From assembly GCA_013400155.1 (NCBI GenBank), contig VXBM01000664.1:62001-126000 (forward strand): a stretch of DNA of 64,000 nt, given 5' to 3'. A program made the translations under genes and the position numbers. Below are positions 61,727 through 64,000 of the stretch, one piece after another. The notes under the pieces were generated by a model. That model saw nothing but the letters and a program-made list of their open reading frames with translations. It ran no database searches and was not told the DNA's origin. The stretch is from Helopsaltes ochotensis (lineage: Eukaryota > Chordata > Aves > Passeriformes > Locustellidae). The first letter of the stretch is position 1. Every line of letters begins with the position of its first letter.

Positions 61727-63213
61727 TGTAAAGGGTTAAAATTCGCTAACCGGGAAGAAGCACCAAAAGATGTAGTGGTGTCACATGCGCCGAATTTTGT
61801 CTGCTAAATTTAGTGTAGTGGTCCAAATATTTTCTTACTGTGGAATAGGATTAGAGTAAAGGCAAAACAGGCTCAACTTAAAGATAAAAAAAGTTAGATT
61901 TATTAAGACACATTAAAAAGAGAACAAAAAATGTTGAAACCTCTCAAAAGCACCACCCTTCTCCATACTAACAGTTTACTTTCCTACAAACAATGTAAAG
62001 AGACAGAACTCAGAACTCCAAGTCAGTACCACTTATAAAAATAGTCTTTTATTCAGTCTCAAAGAGAGAGAAAAGTCTTTCTTTGTTATGGTGACTTTCC
62101 ATAAGAGACACAATCTGTGACTCCCAACCCCACAAAAGCAGCCCGCCCAAGAATCTGCAATTGTGGAAACCTCCCAACTACGCAGCCTTTCCTATGGCTA
62201 CCTATGGGCCATGGACTCATGCTGGGGTTCCACCTTTTAAAGATGCATAGCTCCACAACAAAGGCTTCTTCATCTTCAGGAAACAAATTCTTCACTGGTG
62301 CGAAAGTTTTCTTCTCATCTCACTCTGTTCAAAGATCTCATAGGATCACCGGATTACAGTTTTTTAGTCCAATATTCACTTAAATAATCAGCAACCTTTG
62401 CTTCAAAAACTATAAAACACCTCCCCAATTCAAAGTTCACAATTTAAAGGAATATTACAGTCTGTTACCACAAATCAAAGGGGATTTTCAGCCTAAAATT
62501 AAGGGGACTCACCATCTCTTCTACTTAAGGGGTCACTTTTCCTTTACTGACTTTGATAACTTCATATTGTCCCTTTCCATATCTCCAGTTTAGCCTTCCC
62601 TCTCTCTTTGAGAAGGGTTAGAGTTTAGAAAGTCTCAGTCTGTGTCAGGAAAGAGTTAACATTCCTTGCCTGGGCCTGCAGATGGTCACGGGTCTCTGCT
62701 GGGCGGCAGCTGCAAAAGCCTTGCCTCCATGCCGAATCCATGACGGAGGAAACAGCGGCTGAGATCCTCCGCATGTCCAGGGTCTCTCTCCCCTTCTCCA
62801 CCCCTGGGTCTCACAGGGGTGGGCCCGGCCCAGTCTGGGCTCGGTGCTGCTTTTTTGGGGGGCCCGGGGGCATTCCCTCGGCCTGGGCTCTCCTCCCCCT
62901 CTCCCCTTCCGAGCCGCCAGGCTCGGGGGGTAGAGCTCAGCTCAGTCCTGCCGGAACTCCAGCCGCGGCTGGGCCCAGCTGAGCCCGACTGAGCCCAGCC
63001 TGCCCGGCCAGGGCAGCGGGGCCCAAGCCCACCCCTGTGGCCACCCCCGGCCCACCAGCCACCAGCAAAAGAGACTGCGCCCAGAAATTCTCCTGTATTT
63101 AAACCCTGTTTTCCCAGAGGTGTACACCTGCATCCCATTGGTTAATCTGGCTGTCAGTTTTAAAGAAGATCACTAACTGTTTTTTTTTTTACCATCCATG
63201 CTAAACCAATACA
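61727..63213 (-). mobile_element. Solo ERV LTR, 1,487 bp, exact TSD (copy 2)
   Basis: The + strand termini are TGTAAAGGGTTAAAA and AAACCAATACA. A perfect 5-bp duplication CATTG flanks it at 61722-61726 and 63214-63218. It is the same family and orientation as 29644-31133, colinear from end to end with scattered substitutions and small indels. By eye identity is roughly 85%. A minus-strand AATAAA is at 61904-61899, near the inferred 3' end. The different TSD shows it is an independent insertion and not the partner LTR of one provirus. Confidence 0.87.
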
Positions 63214-63218
63214 CATTG

Positions 63219-64000
63219 GTAATGTTTAAGCATTCATTTCCTGGCTGTGCCTTGATATGATGGCAGAGAACAATGTGCTGCATCTCTAGTTTCTGTATCT
63301 GTGTACACATGTTGGAGCTGTAGATGCTCACTCCTTTGTTTTCTTCCATCTCAGCGAGGGCCCTTATGAGATGATTTGTCTTCCTATTTTAGTCTTTGGC
63401 CTTGGAACTGTAAAATTGTTTAATTCAGATGACAAAAAGGCAAATAGATATCATTAATATGTTTAAGTGCCTGCCTGCCTGTATTTTATTTGTTCTTATT
63501 GCTGCATATTCTCAGTTTCTTTTTGCTGTCTGCATCCAGACAGCCTCTTCAGACTTAACTCTAATAGATCAAAACTAGCAGTGTAAATTATGCCAACCAG
63601 GTATACTAATGTATATATGATTTTCTTACCAAATAATACCTAGAACTTCATTGGATGCCTGTTCAGAAAAGAAAAAAATCAATGCTGCTTTAAATATTAC
63701 GAGATCAAATAAAGCACAACAAAATGATCTGTTGTGTTCTGACAATCTACTTACTAAAAGGTCTGTTGAAAAAAAGCAACTCATGGAAATGTTTATTATG
63801 AATAATTTGAGTAGATCATCTGTTACCAGCTATAAACACACTTTCTTTAATGCCTTCTGGAGGTAATTGATTTTCCTTTCTGTTGTGATTAGGACAAAGC
63901 AAAAGTTGTATGGTTTTTGTTGGTATTTTTGTGCAAGAATTAAAAAAATTATACCTTAATTTCTATCTTAATGGTTTAAATTTTTGTCACTAGACGTACT
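63219..64000 (+). other. FBXL17: Intron stretch to window end
   Basis: This is FBXL17 intron continuing beyond the window. No exon, repeat family or RNA gene is recognised. Confidence 0.7.

Noticed and set aside
29644..63213. One giant provirus bounded by the two 1.49-kb LTRs
   Set aside because: Each copy has its own different perfect TSD. The 30.6 kb between them is ordinary intron plus CR1 pieces, without gag, pol or env.
1..64000. CRISPR arrays, operons, tRNA or rRNA genes, novel defence-type systems
   Set aside because: None of the expected patterns were seen. The sequence is eukaryotic intronic DNA. Without tools, distant RNA genes cannot be excluded.

Overview
This is vertebrate nuclear DNA, almost certainly from a bird. 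The only host gene recognised is FBXL17, an F-box/leucine-rich-repeat subunit of an SCF ubiquitin ligase, on the + strand. Three internal coding exons are present (139-261, 3298-3555, 4264-4395). All are phase 0 at both ends, have canonical splice sites and encode a continuous 171-residue stretch from the F-box into the LRR domain. Everything after 4395 (about 59.6 kb) is intron. I found no further FBXL17 exon and no second gene on either strand. An avian host is inferred from the many CR1 LINE fragments and ERV LTRs of kinds typical of bird genomes. Placement on the Z chromosome is likely only by known synteny (human 5q21 with avian Z).

Region by region: 1-4.4 kb carries the three exons. The first complete intron holds a minus-strand endogenous retrovirus relic: a 3' LTR, a purine-rich tract beside it, and a decayed integrase zinc-finger segment. 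4.4-14.5 kb is AT-rich intron with an LTR scrap, a CR1 tail and microsatellites. 15.4-17.2 kb has two solo LTRs of different families, 60 bp apart, each with a perfect 5-bp target-site duplication (TSD). 21.0-22.45 kb looks like one LTR inserted into another in opposite orientation. 28-31.7 kb has a CR1, a 1.49-kb solo LTR and another CR1. 31.7-46.2 kb is sparse. 46.2-47.6 kb is a CR1 beside a diverged LTR. 44.7 and 48.1 kb hold the arms of a 91-bp inverted repeat. 51.7 kb has a possible LINE reverse-transcriptase relic, 53.1 kb a CR1, and 55.6-56.3 kb an ERV-like avian repeat. 60.6-61.2 kb is an LTR interrupted by a 64-nt poly-T run. 61.7-63.2 kb is the second copy of the 1.49-kb LTR.

The window shows a single host gene whose intron has collected retroelements. 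I see no operon, CRISPR array, RNA gene or novel gene system. The best-supported non-genic observations are the LTR insertions with exact TSDs, the nested LTR pair, the 91-bp inverted repeat, the poly-T expansion inside an LTR, and the integrase remnant. Family names and identity levels come from reading by eye and memory of avian repeats, not from a search.
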